A stretch of DNA of 64,000 nt from Chthonobacter rhizosphaerae (GCF_013839525.1 NZ_JACDIS010000004.1:1-64000), one strand, 5' to 3'. Numbered from the stretch's first letter, positions 16,049-25,307 are shown. A program made the numbers and translations. The notes: a model not told the origin generated them from the sequence alone.

Positions 16049-17167
16049 ATGCTTTCCGAGGAGAAGTTGCTTGCGCTCGTAGACGATTTCTACACTGTCT
16101 CCCTCGACCCGCGGCACTGGATCCAGGCGCTGCACAATTTCAGCCGGTATTTCGACGGCGCGGGCGCCGTCATGCACGTGTACGGAAACGGGCGACCCGA
16201 CGTCTTCGTGTCGCCGGATCTTCAGGACGCCGCGACCGCCTACACGCAGTATTGGTGGCAGGAGGACCCGCTGGTCTCCTATGCGCAGCGCGTGAATCTT
16301 CAGGAACGGGTGTGGGTGGACCGGCAGATCCTGTCCGAAGACACGATCCGGACCAGCGCCTTCTACAACGACTTCCTCGCCAAACAGGGTCTCGGGTCGA
16401 TCGCGGGCGTGCTGACGAAGCCGTTCAGCGATACGTTCGTGAACATCTCCCTGCAAAGCGCGCCCGGTTTCGAGCTGGAGCCGGACATGCAGCGGATCTT
16501 CGGCCTTCTCATCACCCACGTGCGCCGGGCTGCCGCCTTGAGCGCGCAGATCCGGGCTCTCAGGGCGGAACGCGACACGCTGGTGGCGGCCTTCGACCGA
16601 TACCGGTGCGCGGTGGCGCTGGTGCGGCCGGACGGCAGCGTGCTGTCGTCGAACGATCAGGCGCGCGCCCTGGCGGGGCGCGGCCTTTCGCTGGCGCGCG
16701 GGCGGCTCGTGGTGGAGGGGCCGGCCCAGCAGCGCGCCCTGGAGGCGATGATCGCCGGAATCGCCAATCCGGCGGTCCGGGCCGGCACCGGCGACGTGCT
16801 GTTCCTGAAGCGGCAGGCGAGCCCGCTGCCCCTGATGGTGCGGGGCGTGCCGGTGGGGCCGCGGCAGGTGGAGCGCCACCTCGCCGGCGTGGAGGCGACC
16901 CACGCGGTCCTGCTGCTGATCGTGGACGGGGAGCTTGCGGGCGACGGCCGGCAGCACCAGGCGCTGCGCGGCCTTGGGCTGACGCCGGCCCAGGCCCGGA
17001 TGGCGAGCCTGATCGGCCAGGGCCTCTCGCCGGCGGAGATCGCCGCCAGCCTGGGGGTGTCGGAGAACACCGTGCGGACGACCCTCAAGGCCATCTACGC
17101 GAAGCTCGGCGTCAAGCGGCAGGCCGAACTGGTGCGGCTGGTTGACGCCTACCTGCCGCTCGGCTGA
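16049..17167 (+). CDS. LuxR-family helix-turn-helix transcriptional regulator
   Basis: A 372-residue protein whose last 65 residues form a LuxR/FixJ-type HTH: LTPAQARMASLIGQGLSPAE followed by IAASLGVSENTVRTTLKAIY. The first 300 residues contain PAS-like or unassigned sensory sequence and no recognisable autoinducer-binding, receiver or P-loop motif. GGAGGGCGAA precedes the ATG. It is monocistronic, with a strong hairpin after the stop. The signal and targets are unknown. Confidence 0.85.
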   Translation: MLSEEKLLALVDDFYTVSLDPRHWIQALHNFSRYFDGAGAVMHVYGNGRPDVFVSPDLQDAATAYTQYWWQEDPLVSYAQRVNLQERVWVDRQILSEDTIRTSAFYNDFLAKQGLGSIAGVLTKPFSDTFVNISLQSAPGFELEPDMQRIFGLLITHVRRAAALSAQIRALRAERDTLVAAFDRYRCAVALVRPDGSVLSSNDQARALAGRGLSLARGRLVVEGPAQQRALEAMIAGIANPAVRAGTGDVLFLKRQASPLPLMVRGVPVGPRQVERHLAGVEATHAVLLLIVDGELAGDGRQHQALRGLGLTPAQARMASLIGQGLSPAEIAASLGVSENTVRTTLKAIYAKLGVKRQAELVRLVDAYLPLG

Positions 17168-17195
17168 TACCCTTCCGCCGGAGCGGCGGGCCGGA

Positions 17196-17219
17196 AGGCC
17201 GCCCCGACCGGGGCGGCCT
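17196..17219. terminator. Hairpin between convergent luxR-type and phasin genes
   Basis: AGGCCGCCCC and GGGGCGGCCT form a perfect 10-bp stem with loop GACC, 28 bp after the LuxR-type stop. There is no T-tract. It may serve both convergent genes. Confidence 0.5.
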
Positions 17220-17260
17220 CCGGAGCGCGCCGGCGGCCGGTGCGGCCGCCCGGGATCCGG

Positions 17261-17800
17261 TCAGGGCCGGCAGACGGTGGACGGGGACGACAGCCCGCGC
17301 ATGGGCGCCGTGGCCATGTCGAGGCCGAGCTCCGTGCAGTCGCGCATGGTCTCCTGGACGAGGCGCTGCTGCAGCGCGACCATGTCCATGGGGGTGCGGC
17401 AGCGCGCGGCCTCGGCGAAGCCTTCCATGGTGCGGGTCATTTGGCGCCGGGCGAAGTCGCCCCAGAGGCGCGACACCTCGCCGAAGACGCGCGGCGCGCC
17501 GGCCATGGTGTCCAGCCCGAACGAGAACGCGTCCGAGGACGCCGCGTCGCCGGCGGCCTGATCGGCTGCCCGACCTGCCGCGTCCCGGGCGGCCGACGCG
17601 GCCGCGCCCATGGCGTCGGACGCGGCGTGGGCGGCTTCGCCGAGGCCCGCGGCCATTGGGTTCGGGCCGGCGGACGCCTGGTTGAGGAGGGTCACCACGG
17701 AGCCGGCGGCGTCGCCGGCCGCGCCCTCGGCATCGCCGGCGGACGGCGGCGCGCCGGCTTCGGATCCGAACAGAATCTTGGGAGGCTTGGACGTCGGCAT
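17261..17800 (-). CDS. Phasin-family protein
   Basis: A 179-residue protein. The first 100 residues are Ala/Gly-rich, with many AA-D repeats. The C-terminal 80 residues form an amphipathic helical phasin domain (VFGEVSRLWGDFARRQMTRT, then ALQQRLVQETMRDC). Phasins coat polyhydroxyalkanoate granules in the cytoplasm. GGAG precedes the ATG at 17800; upstream in-frame sequence is the reverse of the M48 gene region and not phasin-like. No PHA synthase gene is adjacent. Confidence 0.75.
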   Translation of the reverse strand: MPTSKPPKILFGSEAGAPPSAGDAEGAAGDAAGSVVTLLNQASAGPNPMAAGLGEAAHAASDAMGAAASAARDAAGRAADQAAGDAASSDAFSFGLDTMAGAPRVFGEVSRLWGDFARRQMTRTMEGFAEAARCRTPMDMVALQQRLVQETMRDCTELGLDMATAPMRGLSSPSTVCRP

Positions 17801-18053
17801 GATCGATCTCCGGTTGGGTCGCCGTCCAGGACGGGCGGCGGGATCGGCGTGCTGCTCTGCAGCATGACGGAAACCGCGCCGGGCCGCGACCGGTTCCGGC
17901 GGGGACCCTGGGGCCGCCTCCCCTGCCCCCACCCGACGTCGGAACCGGAACGCCGCCCCGGCGATTCGCCCGGTGCGGCACGGTGGACCGACCGGCCGCG
18001 ATGCCCCATCTGTAAGGCTTCCGCTCGAGCCTTGCCGGAGACCTCGACCCGCC

Positions 18054-18866
18054 ATGTGCGCCTGCAACCGTCCCCATTCCGCCCTGACCCCGTGCCTCGC
18101 TTCGCGCGGCCCCTCGCGCCGGGCCGTGCTCGGCTTTCTCGCGGCCGGCGCGGCCTCGCCCATGCTGGCGGGCTGCGAACAGGTCGCCTCGCTGGTGGTG
18201 TCGGACGAGGCGGTGGCCGAACTCGGCGCCGAGACCTGGGCGCGGCTGAAGGCCGCCAAGCCGCCGACCCGCAGCGCCGCCGCCCAGCGGACCGCCGAGG
18301 AGGTGGCGCTCCGCCTCCTGAGGGCCACCGGCGAGGATCCGCGCGGCTGGGAGGTGCAGGTGTTCGCCGAGCCGACGGTGAACGCCTTCGCGCTGCCGGG
18401 CCGCAAGATCGGAATCTTCGAGGGCATGTTGGAGGTGTCCGGCGGCGGCGGCGGCCTCGCGGCCGTGGTGGGGCACGAGATCGGGCACGTGGTGGCGGCC
18501 CATCCGGCGGAGCGGATCACCGCCGAGATGGCCCGCCAGTGGGGGCTGCAGCTGATCGCCTTCCTGCTGGAGATCAACGACGTGGCCTTCGCCCGGGAGA
18601 TCGCCGGCCTGCTCGGCGTGGGGGCGGAGTTCGGGTTCGTGCGGCCCTACGGGCGCCGGCAGGAGCGGGAGGCGGACCGGCTTGGCGTGTTCATGATGGC
18701 GCGGGCCGGCTATGACCCGCGCGAGGCCGTGGCCCTGTGGCGCCGGATGGACGCCATGGGCGGAGCCGGCCTGCCTGCCTTCCTGTCCACCCACCCGGCG
18801 CCCGCGGCCCGGGCCGAGGAGATCGAGGGCCTGATCCCGGAGGCGATCGAGGCCGCGCGCGGCTGA
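18054..18866 (+). CDS. M48-family metallopeptidase, predicted lipoprotein
   Basis: A 270-residue zinc protease. An [20 protein letters not shown] segment near the N-terminus gives a lipobox (LAGC), so the protein is predicted to be lipid-anchored in the periplasm. Zinc ligands are in [13 protein letters not shown] (HExxH) near residue 143, and a downstream [11 protein letters not shown] supplies the third ligand. This resembles LoiP/YggG-type and BepA-type envelope-quality-control proteases without a TPR tail. ATG 18054 is preferred to an in-frame start at 17973 because it leaves a normal-length leader. It is divergent from the phasin gene. Confidence 0.85.
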   Translation: MCACNRPHSALTPCLASRGPSRRAVLGFLAAGAASPMLAGCEQVASLVVSDEAVAELGAETWARLKAAKPPTRSAAAQRTAEEVALRLLRATGEDPRGWEVQVFAEPTVNAFALPGRKIGIFEGMLEVSGGGGGLAAVVGHEIGHVVAAHPAERITAEMARQWGLQLIAFLLEINDVAFAREIAGLLGVGAEFGFVRPYGRRQEREADRLGVFMMARAGYDPREAVALWRRMDAMGGAGLPAFLSTHPAPAARAEEIEGLIPEAIEAARG

Positions 18867-19003
18867 TCGTCGTCGCGTCGGACTTGAGCGGCCCGTGCGA
18901 CCTCGGCCCGCTTGCGGCGGAACCTGGAGCCCGGCAGGGTCATTTCCCCGCGAGCGGCGAGTCGGCCGCACGGGACGACAGCCCGCATGCCGAAGGATTG
19001 ACT

Positions 19004-19756
19004 ATGGACGGATGGATGGAACTCGCCTCGGACCCGACGGTCTGGGCGGCTCTCGCGACGCTGATCGCCATGGAGGTGGTGCTCGGCATCGACAACCTCG
19101 TCTTCATCTCCATCCTGACCAACAAGCTGCCGGCGGAGAACAGGACCAAGGCGCGGCGGATCGGCATCAGCCTCGCCCTCATCATGCGCCTGGGGCTTCT
19201 CAGCACGATCGCATTCATCGTGCAGTTGACGGAGCCGATCTTCACCGCCTTCGACCACGATTTCTCGTGGAAGGACATGATCCTGATCGCCGGCGGCCTG
19301 TTCCTGGTCTGGAAGGCGACACGGGAGATCCACCACAACGTGGACCCGGAGACGGGCGAGGACGAAGCGCCGGTGGGGGGCGTCGCCAGCATCAGCTATG
19401 GCGCCGCCATCTTCCAGATCCTGCTCCTCGACCTCGTCTTCTCGGTGGACAGCATCATCACGGCCGTCGGCATGACCGAACACCTGCCCGTGATGGTGAT
19501 CGCCGTGGTCGTGGCGGTGACGGTGATGCTGGTGGCGGCCGATCCGCTGGCCCGTTTCATCGAGAAGAATCCGACGATCGTGATGCTCGCCCTCGGTTTC
19601 CTGCTGATGATCGGCATGACGCTGATCGCCGACGGCTTCGGCTTCCATGTGCCGAAGGGCTACATCTACAGCGCCATGGCGTTCTCGGCCCTGGTGGAAT
19701 TCCTCAACATGCTGTCGCGCCGGCGGAAGGCGCGGCTGAAGGCGAAGGCGCACTGA
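19004..19756 (+). CDS. TerC-family integral membrane protein
   Basis: A 250-residue protein with seven to eight predicted TM helices and the TerC signatures [15 protein letters not shown] near residue 20 and [17 protein letters not shown] near residue 140. The conserved acidic residues in these helices are thought to handle metal ions. Members are linked to tellurite resistance, manganese export or metal delivery to exported enzymes. GAAGGA precedes the ATG. The gene is followed by a strong hairpin. Confidence 0.9.
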   Translation: MDGWMELASDPTVWAALATLIAMEVVLGIDNLVFISILTNKLPAENRTKARRIGISLALIMRLGLLSTIAFIVQLTEPIFTAFDHDFSWKDMILIAGGLFLVWKATREIHHNVDPETGEDEAPVGGVASISYGAAIFQILLLDLVFSVDSIITAVGMTEHLPVMVIAVVVAVTVMLVAADPLARFIEKNPTIVMLALGFLLMIGMTLIADGFGFHVPKGYIYSAMAFSALVEFLNMLSRRRKARLKAKAH

Positions 19757-19765
19757 CGGCGCATT

Positions 19766-19799
19766 CCCGAAGGGCCGGTCGCCGATCGGCCCTTCGGGG
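19766..19799. terminator. Strong hairpin after terC
   Basis: CCCGAAGGGCCG and CGGCCCTTCGGG pair perfectly over 12 bp around a 9-nt loop, between terC and the convergent GFA gene. There is no clear T-tract. Confidence 0.6.
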
Positions 19800-19811
19800 G
19801 CTCACGAGCGC

Positions 19812-20225
19812 TTACGATTGCGCGCCGGGATCCTCCATGCCGGCCACGTCCGGCAGGGTGGCGTCAAAGCCCCTGGCGGCGCGGAGCCGGTCGTCGGTGA
19901 AGATGTTGCGCGCCGCGTCCACGGCGTCCGGGTCGTCCAGGGTGCCGAGGGAGACGGCGCTCTCGCCGGCATCCTCGTAGGTCATCGCGAGGGTGGAGCC
20001 GCAGGCGGGGCAGAAGGCGCGGGTGACGGTCTCGCTCGACCGGTGGACGGCCGGTTCGGCCGTGAAGGCGAGATCCTCCGTCCTCAGGCAGACCCACGTG
20101 AGGAAGAGCGCGCCGGAGACCCGCCGGCACATGCCGCAGTGGCAATGGACCGCGTGGGTCCAGGACGCGGCCCGATAGCGGATCCGGCCGCAGAGGCAGC
20201 CGCCGGTGAGCGCGGGCTTCGCCAT
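19812..20225 (-). CDS. GFA-family (glutathione-dependent formaldehyde-activating enzyme-like) zinc protein
   Basis: A 137-residue Mss4-like fold protein with the family zinc ligands GGCLCGRIRYR (residues 8-18), CHCGMCRR (about 33-40) and FCPACGST (about 73-80). True Gfa condenses formaldehyde with glutathione, but most paralogues have no known activity. GGAG precedes the ATG at 20225. It follows the 60-residue gene at 20421 by 13 bp. Proximity to a methanol locus 10 kb away is not evidence for a formaldehyde role. Confidence 0.85.
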   Translation of the reverse strand: MAKPALTGGCLCGRIRYRAASWTHAVHCHCGMCRRVSGALFLTWVCLRTEDLAFTAEPAVHRSSETVTRAFCPACGSTLAMTYEDAGESAVSLGTLDDPDAVDAARNIFTDDRLRAARGFDATLPDVAGMEDPGAQS

Positions 20226-20238
20226 GGTCCGCTCCGGC

Positions 20239-20421
20239 TCAGACGCGGGCCTGGAGGACGGCGAGGCCGGCGGGCGTCGCCCGCCACTCCCCATCCACCT
20301 GCTCGACGAGGCCGCTCCGGACGAGACTGTCGAGGACCGCGCCGTCGTGGACGAGCTCGGCCTCGGACGCAATGGCGGTCAGGGTGGTCCATTCCGCGTC
20401 GGTCAAGGTGTCGTCGGACAT
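20239..20421 (-). CDS. Small hypothetical protein, winged-helix-like (60 aa)
   Basis: Sixty residues beginning MSDDTLTDAEWTTLTAIASE and ending in a strand-turn-strand pattern (LVEQVDGEWRATPAGLAVL), which is what a minimal winged helix looks like. It ends 13 bp before the GFA gene and shares its strand. No family was recognised. It could be a small DNA-binding or protein-interaction module. Confidence 0.6.
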   Translation of the reverse strand: MSDDTLTDAEWTTLTAIASEAELVHDGAVLDSLVRSGLVEQVDGEWRATPAGLAVLQARV

Positions 20422-20489
20422 GGGGTGCGGTCTCCGGTTCGAACCGGAAAGACCGCACGCCCGTCCGTTGTTCCCGGCGCGGGCGGCCG

Positions 20490-21557
20490 TCAGCCGGCCG
20501 GATCGTCCAGGAAGGGCCGCAGCAGCGCCAGATCCGCCGGGCCCAGCCGGTCGGCGGCGGTGTTGCGCTGGTGCCAGTAGGGATAGAGGAGCGGTGGCCG
20601 GCTGACGTCGTCGAGCCGCTTGCGCTCCTCTTCGGTGAGCTTCAGGTCGGCGGCGGCCAGATTGTCGGCGAACTGCTGCTCGGTGCGCCCGCCGATGACG
20701 AGGGACGTCACTCCTGGCCGCCCGAGCAGCCAGGCGAGCGCCACCTGGGCGGCGGAGACGCCGCGCCCGTCGGCGATGGACACCAGCACGTCGACGATGT
20801 CCCAGAGCCGCGCCTCGTCGCGGATCGGCGGCTCGGTCCAGCCGGCGAGCTGGCGGGTGCCGGCCGGCCCTTCCTGGTCGCGGCGGTGCTTGCCGGACAG
20901 GAGGCCGCCGGCGAGCGGGCTCCAGACCAGGATGCCGAGTCCCTGGTCGAGGCTGATGGGGACGAGCTCGTACTCCGCCTCGCGGGCCTGGAGCGTGTAG
21001 TGGATCTGCTGGGACACGAACGGCACGCGGCCGTCCCGCCGGGCGATCTCCATCGCCTTCATGACGTGCCAGCCGGAATAGTTGGAACAGCCGACGTAGC
21101 GGATCTTGCCCTGGCGGACGAGGGTGTCGAGCGCCTCCATGGTCTCGTCGAGCGGCGTCTGGCCGTCCCACTCGTGGACCTGGTAGAGATCGATCACGTC
21201 GGTGCGCAGGCGTTTCAGGCTGGCCTCGCAGGCGCGGACGAGGTGATGGCGCGACAGGCCGCGGTCGTTCGGCCCCTCCCCCATCGGGAAGCGGGCCTTG
21301 GAGGCGATCAGCACGCCCTTCGGGCGCTTGCCGCCGAGCACCTCGCCGATGATCTCCTCCGACGCGCCGGTGGAGTAGATGTCGGCGGTGTCGAGGAGGT
21401 TGACGCCGGCGTCGAGCACCTGGTCGATCTGGCGGCGCGCCTCGTCCACGCCCACGTTGCCGACCTTGGCGAACGGGCCCTTCCCGCCCATGGTCATGGT
21501 GCCCATGGTGAGCACCGACACCTTCAGGCCGGACCGGCCGAGCAAGCGATACTCCAT
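20490..21557 (-). CDS. Aldo/keto reductase
   Basis: A 355-residue TIM-barrel NADPH oxidoreductase. The catalytic tetrad appears as LLDTADIYSTG (Asp, Tyr), a Lys in ASKARFP and a His in LYQVHEWDG. The C-terminal NADP-binding segment is VIGGRTEQQFADNL. ATG 21557 was chosen because GGAGG lies 8 nt upstream; ATG 21572 lies within that site. It is divergent from the M20 gene. The substrate is unknown. Confidence 0.9.
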   Translation of the reverse strand: MEYRLLGRSGLKVSVLTMGTMTMGGKGPFAKVGNVGVDEARRQIDQVLDAGVNLLDTADIYSTGASEEIIGEVLGGKRPKGVLIASKARFPMGEGPNDRGLSRHHLVRACEASLKRLRTDVIDLYQVHEWDGQTPLDETMEALDTLVRQGKIRYVGCSNYSGWHVMKAMEIARRDGRVPFVSQQIHYTLQAREAEYELVPISLDQGLGILVWSPLAGGLLSGKHRRDQEGPAGTRQLAGWTEPPIRDEARLWDIVDVLVSIADGRGVSAAQVALAWLLGRPGVTSLVIGGRTEQQFADNLAAADLKLTEEERKRLDDVSRPPLLYPYWHQRNTAADRLGPADLALLRPFLDDPAG

Positions 21558-21651
21558 CTGACGAACCTCCATCTTCCAATGCGCGCCGCGCCCGTCGCCC
21601 GGCCCGGGAGACTCTAGGCCGCGCGGCGACGGAGGTCAGCGATGGCAGTTC

Positions 21652-21662
21652 TGTCAGACAAC
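21652..21662. promoter_or_regulatory. Proposed GntR (FrlR-like) operator, site A
   Basis: TGTCAGACAAC contains the perfect palindromic core TGTCAGACA. It lies 124 bp upstream of the M20 deacylase and 95 bp upstream of the divergent aldo/keto reductase start. It shares its core with sites at 21755, 23250, 28447 and 32595. Confidence 0.5.
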
Positions 21663-21754
21663 CCGGCAGATCCGAGGGGCTCCCGTGCGGTGCGCATCTT
21701 TTGTGCCGGCGCGACCTCAAGCGCCGCGTTGACTCGAGGCACGGATCGATGGAC

Positions 21755-21764
21755 GTTGTCTGAC
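21755..21764. promoter_or_regulatory. Proposed GntR (FrlR-like) operator, site B
   Basis: GTTGTCTGAC, followed by GTCA, matches 8 of 9 positions of the TGTCNGACA core. It lies 22 bp before the M20 gene start, a position suited to repression. Confidence 0.5.
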
Positions 21765-21785
21765 GTCATATGTTGTGAGGACGCC

Positions 21786-23171
21786 ATGCCGAGCCAAACC
21801 CACCCGATCGACCCCGTCCGCTACGGGACCGAGCCCGCCGCTCCCGCCCGTCCGATCGCCGCCGCGCCGTCCGCCGTCCTCTCGGCGGTGGACGCCCACG
21901 CGGAGGCGGCGATCGCGCTCCTGTCCGACCTCGTCGCCATCAACAGCATCAACCCGCTCTTTCCGGGCATCGACCGGGCGGCGGTGATCGGCGGCGAGAC
22001 CCGGTGCACGGACCTGCTCGGCGAGCGGCTGGCGGCGCTCGGGGCGGAGATCCACCGGGTGGCGCCGGACCCGGAGCGCACCAACGTGGTGGCGGTCCTC
22101 AAGGGCGCGGGCGGCGGCCGGTCGCTCATCCTCAACGGGCATCTGGACACGGTGGCGCCGTTCACCCCGGAGCGCTGGATCTCCGGCGATCCGTGGAAGC
22201 CGACCCTGAAGGACGGCAGGCTCTACGGCCTCGGCTCCACGGACATGAAGGGCGGGCTGGTCTCCGTCGTTCTCGCCCTCCAGGCGATCCGGGCCGCCGG
22301 CGTCCGCCTGAAGGGCGACGTGCAGGTGCACGCGGTGGTCGGCGAGGAGACCATGAGCCACGAACTCGGCACCTCCGCGGTGCTGGAGGCGGGCTTTACG
22401 GCGGACGCCGCGATCGTGGTGGAGCCGTCCTCGCAGCCCTTCCCGCTGTCGGTGGCGCCGGTGTCGGCGGGCAACTTCAACCTGGAGATCACCGTGAGGG
22501 GCCGAGCGACCCACGCGGGCAACCGCGGCGCGGCGATCCGGCCGGGCGGCGAAGGGGCGAGCGCCGGCGTCAACGCGGTCGAGAAGGCCATCCTGGTGGT
22601 GCAGGCGCTGCAGACGCTGGAAGAGGAATGGGGCCAGACCAAGAGCCACCCGGCCTTCCCGACCGGCTTCTTCTCCCTGGTGCCGGGCGTCTTCCACGGC
22701 GACGCGGGCGTGCCGAGCGTCGGCTACATGGCCGACAAGGCGACCGTCGGCTACCTGGTCTGGTACCCGCCGGGCGACACGGCGGACGCCGTGAAGGCGG
22801 AGATCGAGCGGCACGTGGGACATGCGGCGGCGCTCGATCCGTGGCTGCGCGAAAACCCGCCGATGTTCGACTGGAAGAGCAACTGGCCCGTCGCCGACAC
22901 GGCCGAGGACCACCCGCTGGTGCGCACGCTGGTGGACGCCCGCGCCGCGGTGCTCGGGCCGATCCCGCGCGGCCGACGGGAGACCTGGTCGCTGAACGCG
23001 GTGACCGACGCCTCCTTCCTGGAAGCCAAGGGCATCCCGACCACCGTGTTCGGGCCCGGCAACCTGCGCTTCGCCCACGCGGTGGACGAGCACATCGAGA
23101 TCCAGGACCTCGTCAACGGCGCCAAGGTGCTGGCCCTCGCCATCCTGGGCTGGTGCGGCGTGGCGGACTGA
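21786..23171 (+). CDS. M20-family (ArgE/DapE-type) deacylase/peptidase
   Basis: A 461-residue cytoplasmic metallohydrolase. Metal-binding and catalytic signatures are LNGHLDTVAPF (about residue 118), LGSTDMKGG (about 150) and VGEETMSHE (about 185). The dimerisation domain covers about 230-340 with a conserved ATHAGNRG. The family removes acyl or aminoacyl groups (acetylornithine, succinyl-DAP, carnosine-like peptides). ATG 21786 was chosen because in-frame sequence upstream covers operator B and is not M20-like. It is followed at 23250 by a perfect operator palindrome and the ABC operon. I infer that it trims an acylated or peptide-linked substrate before the SIS and PfkB steps. Confidence 0.85.
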   Translation: MPSQTHPIDPVRYGTEPAAPARPIAAAPSAVLSAVDAHAEAAIALLSDLVAINSINPLFPGIDRAAVIGGETRCTDLLGERLAALGAEIHRVAPDPERTNVVAVLKGAGGGRSLILNGHLDTVAPFTPERWISGDPWKPTLKDGRLYGLGSTDMKGGLVSVVLALQAIRAAGVRLKGDVQVHAVVGEETMSHELGTSAVLEAGFTADAAIVVEPSSQPFPLSVAPVSAGNFNLEITVRGRATHAGNRGAAIRPGGEGASAGVNAVEKAILVVQALQTLEEEWGQTKSHPAFPTGFFSLVPGVFHGDAGVPSVGYMADKATVGYLVWYPPGDTADAVKAEIERHVGHAAALDPWLRENPPMFDWKSNWPVADTAEDHPLVRTLVDARAAVLGPIPRGRRETWSLNAVTDASFLEAKGIPTTVFGPGNLRFAHAVDEHIEIQDLVNGAKVLALAILGWCGVAD

Positions 23172-23249
23172 CCGCGACGGCCGTCCGGCGGGTCCGGACG
23201 GCTATCCTCAAGCGCCCGCCGAAGCGGGCTTGACAGGGATCCGAGCTTC

Positions 23250-23267
23250 TTGTCAGATGTCTGACAA
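23250..23267. promoter_or_regulatory. Perfect 8-2-8 palindrome, proposed GntR (FrlR-like) operator, site C
   Basis: TTGTCAGATGTCTGACAA is the strongest copy of the motif in the window. It lies in the 272-bp region upstream of the sugar-type ABC operon. Confidence 0.65.
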
Positions 23268-23342
23268 CGGCTGGTTCAACGGCCGACGGACGGCCGCAAA
23301 GGCCGTCCCGGGAACCCACAGACCGCGAGAGGGAGACGAACC

Positions 23343-23447
23343 TTGATCGCATCGACCACCGTCCCGCAGGCCGAGGCCGGCAACGGCCGGCCGTCCGGTC
23401 CGCGGCGGACCGCACGCCGCGCCGGCGCCTCGGGAGCGCGCCCATGA
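23343..23447 (+). CDS. Possible 34-codon leader ORF coupled to the ABC ATPase
   Basis: A TTG codon with a strong GAGGGAG site begins a 34-residue frame, basic toward its C-terminus, that ends in TGA overlapping the ATPase ATG (ATGA). No family resemblance. It could be a coupling leader, a remnant of a deleted gene, or chance. Confidence 0.25.
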   Translation: MIASTTVPQAEAGNGRPSGPRRTARRAGASGARP

Positions 23448-24208
23448 CGGCGCCCATCCTGGAGGCCCGCGGCATCACCAAGAGCTACGGCCACGTGCGC
23501 TCCCTGCAGGGCGCGGACATCAGCGTGGACAGGGGCGAGGTGGTGGCCCTCATCGGCGACAACGGCGCCGGCAAGTCCACGCTGACGAAGATCCTCTCCG
23601 GCGCGCTGAAGCCGGACGGCGGCGAGATCCGGGTCGATGGCGTGCCGGTGACGTTCGACAGCCCGGTGGCGGCGCGCCGGCACGGCATCGAGACGGTCTA
23701 CCAGGATCTCTCCCTGGCGCTCGACCTCAACCCGATCCAGAACCTCTTCCTCGGCCGCGAACTGCCGGCGAAGGGCCTTCTCGGCCGGCTCGGCTTCCTG
23801 GACCGGGCGGCCATGCGGCAGGCGGGCGAGGAGGCGTTCCGGTCCCTGAGCGTCCGCATCCCGGACATGCGCGGGGCCGTCGCCAACTTCTCCGGCGGCC
23901 AGCGCCAGGGCGTCGCCGTCGCCCGCGCGCTGATGTGGGCCAAGCGCCTCGTCTTCATGGACGAGCCGACCGCCGCCCTCGGCGTCGCCCAGACCCGCAA
24001 CGTGCTCGACCTCATCCGCCGGGTCCGCGACAGCGGCGTCTCCGTCGTGCTGATCAGCCATTCCATGCCGGACGTCCTCGCCGTTTCCGACCGCATCGTG
24101 GTGCTCCGCCACGGCCGCCGGGTCGCGACCTTCGACGCCAAGCGCGTCACGTCCGACGAACTCGTCGGCGCCATGACCGGCACGCTCGAACTGTCCGGAG
24201 CCGCCTGA
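23444..24208 (+). CDS. Sugar ABC transporter ATP-binding protein (FrcA-like, single domain)
   Basis: A 254-residue cytoplasmic ATPase. Walker A is GDNGAGKST near residue 37, the signature is FSGGQRQGVAVARAL near 148, and Walker B is RLVFMDEPT near 167. Unlike RbsA it has one ABC domain, as in the fructose transporter FrcA. The ATPase stop codon overlaps the permease start by one base (TGATG), which implies translational coupling. Confidence 0.9.
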   Translation: MTAPILEARGITKSYGHVRSLQGADISVDRGEVVALIGDNGAGKSTLTKILSGALKPDGGEIRVDGVPVTFDSPVAARRHGIETVYQDLSLALDLNPIQNLFLGRELPAKGLLGRLGFLDRAAMRQAGEEAFRSLSVRIPDMRGAVANFSGGQRQGVAVARALMWAKRLVFMDEPTAALGVAQTRNVLDLIRRVRDSGVSVVLISHSMPDVLAVSDRIVVLRHGRRVATFDAKRVTSDELVGAMTGTLELSGAA

Positions 24209-25260
24209 TGACCGAAGCCACTTCAGCCGCCAAGGCGCCCATCGCCCCCGAGACCAGCGCCCCCGGGACCGCCGGCCCGTCCGGCCCGCCGCCGGGGCTC
24301 GGCGCCCGCATCCTGGCGCGGCCGGAACTGATGATCTTCGGCTCGCTGGTGATCATCGTGGCGATCTTCATCGCCATGAACCCCACCGCCTTCCTCAGCC
24401 CGATCAACCTGCGCAACATCGCGGTGGAAGCCTCGATGATGATCATCCTGGCGGTCGGCATGACCTACGTGATCATCACCGGCGGCATCGACCTCTCGGT
24501 CGGCGCCATCCTGGTCTTCTCCAGCGTCTGCTCGCTCCTCGCCATGCGCTGGGTGGGATCGGACACGGCGATCGCGCCGGTCGTGGGCCTCGCGGTGTCG
24601 CTCGGCAGCGCGGCGGTCTGGGGCGTCGTCAACGGCCTCTTCATCGCCCGCACCAAGCTCAACCCGCTGATCGTGACCCTCGCCACCATGGGCATCGCCA
24701 TGGGGGCCGCCCGCCTCCTCTCCGGCGGCGTGGACCTCACGGGTGTGCCCAAGGTGCTGATCGACGAGGTGGGCATCGGCCGCGTCCACGGCGTGCCCGT
24801 GCTGGTGATCATCGCGGCCGTGTTCGCGATCGTCGCCGGCGTCGTGCTCCACCGCACCCGGTTCGGCCTCTACACCTATGCGATCGGCTCCAACGAGCAG
24901 GGCGCGCGCCGGGCGGGCCTTTCGGTCGACCGGCACCTGGTGATGGTCTACGTGATCTCGGCGGTCTGCGCCGGCCTTGCGGGCTATTTCTCCCTGTCGC
25001 GCTTCGCCTCCACCACCATCGCCGGCCACGGCACGGACAACCTGAAGGCCATCACGGCCGTGGTGCTGGGCGGAACCAGCCTGTTCGGCGGCTCCGGCAC
25101 CCTCTTCGGCACCACCGCCGGGGTGTTCATCCCGGTCGTCCTCGCCGCCGGCCTCGTCATCATCGGCCTGCCCTCCTTCTGGCAGGAGGTCGCCGTCGGA
25201 ATCGTGCTCCTGATCGCCATTCTGCTCGACCAGATGCGCCGGAAATCAGGGTCGCGGTGA
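24208..25260 (+). CDS. Sugar ABC transporter permease (RbsC/FrcC-like)
   Basis: A 350-residue inner-membrane protein of the CUT2/BPD_transp_2 type. A Pro/Ala-rich N-terminal 40 residues precede about nine TM helices, with TGGIDLSVGAILVFSS, the coupling-loop-like GSNEQGARRAGLS and VLGGTSLFGGSGTL near the end. It starts at the overlapping TGATG. With the ATPase and the binding protein it forms one importer. Confidence 0.9.
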   Translation: MTEATSAAKAPIAPETSAPGTAGPSGPPPGLGARILARPELMIFGSLVIIVAIFIAMNPTAFLSPINLRNIAVEASMMIILAVGMTYVIITGGIDLSVGAILVFSSVCSLLAMRWVGSDTAIAPVVGLAVSLGSAAVWGVVNGLFIARTKLNPLIVTLATMGIAMGAARLLSGGVDLTGVPKVLIDEVGIGRVHGVPVLVIIAAVFAIVAGVVLHRTRFGLYTYAIGSNEQGARRAGLSVDRHLVMVYVISAVCAGLAGYFSLSRFASTTIAGHGTDNLKAITAVVLGGTSLFGGSGTLFGTTAGVFIPVVLAAGLVIIGLPSFWQEVAVGIVLLIAILLDQMRRKSGSR

Positions 25261-25307
25261 CTGGAAGAAGACTGATCCCAAGAAGACGTCAAACCAGAGG
25301 TGATTTC

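Noticed and set aside
19812-20225. GFA protein as proof of formaldehyde metabolism linked to xoxF
   Set aside because: Most GFA-family paralogues have no known formaldehyde role and the two loci are 10 kb apart with unrelated genes between.
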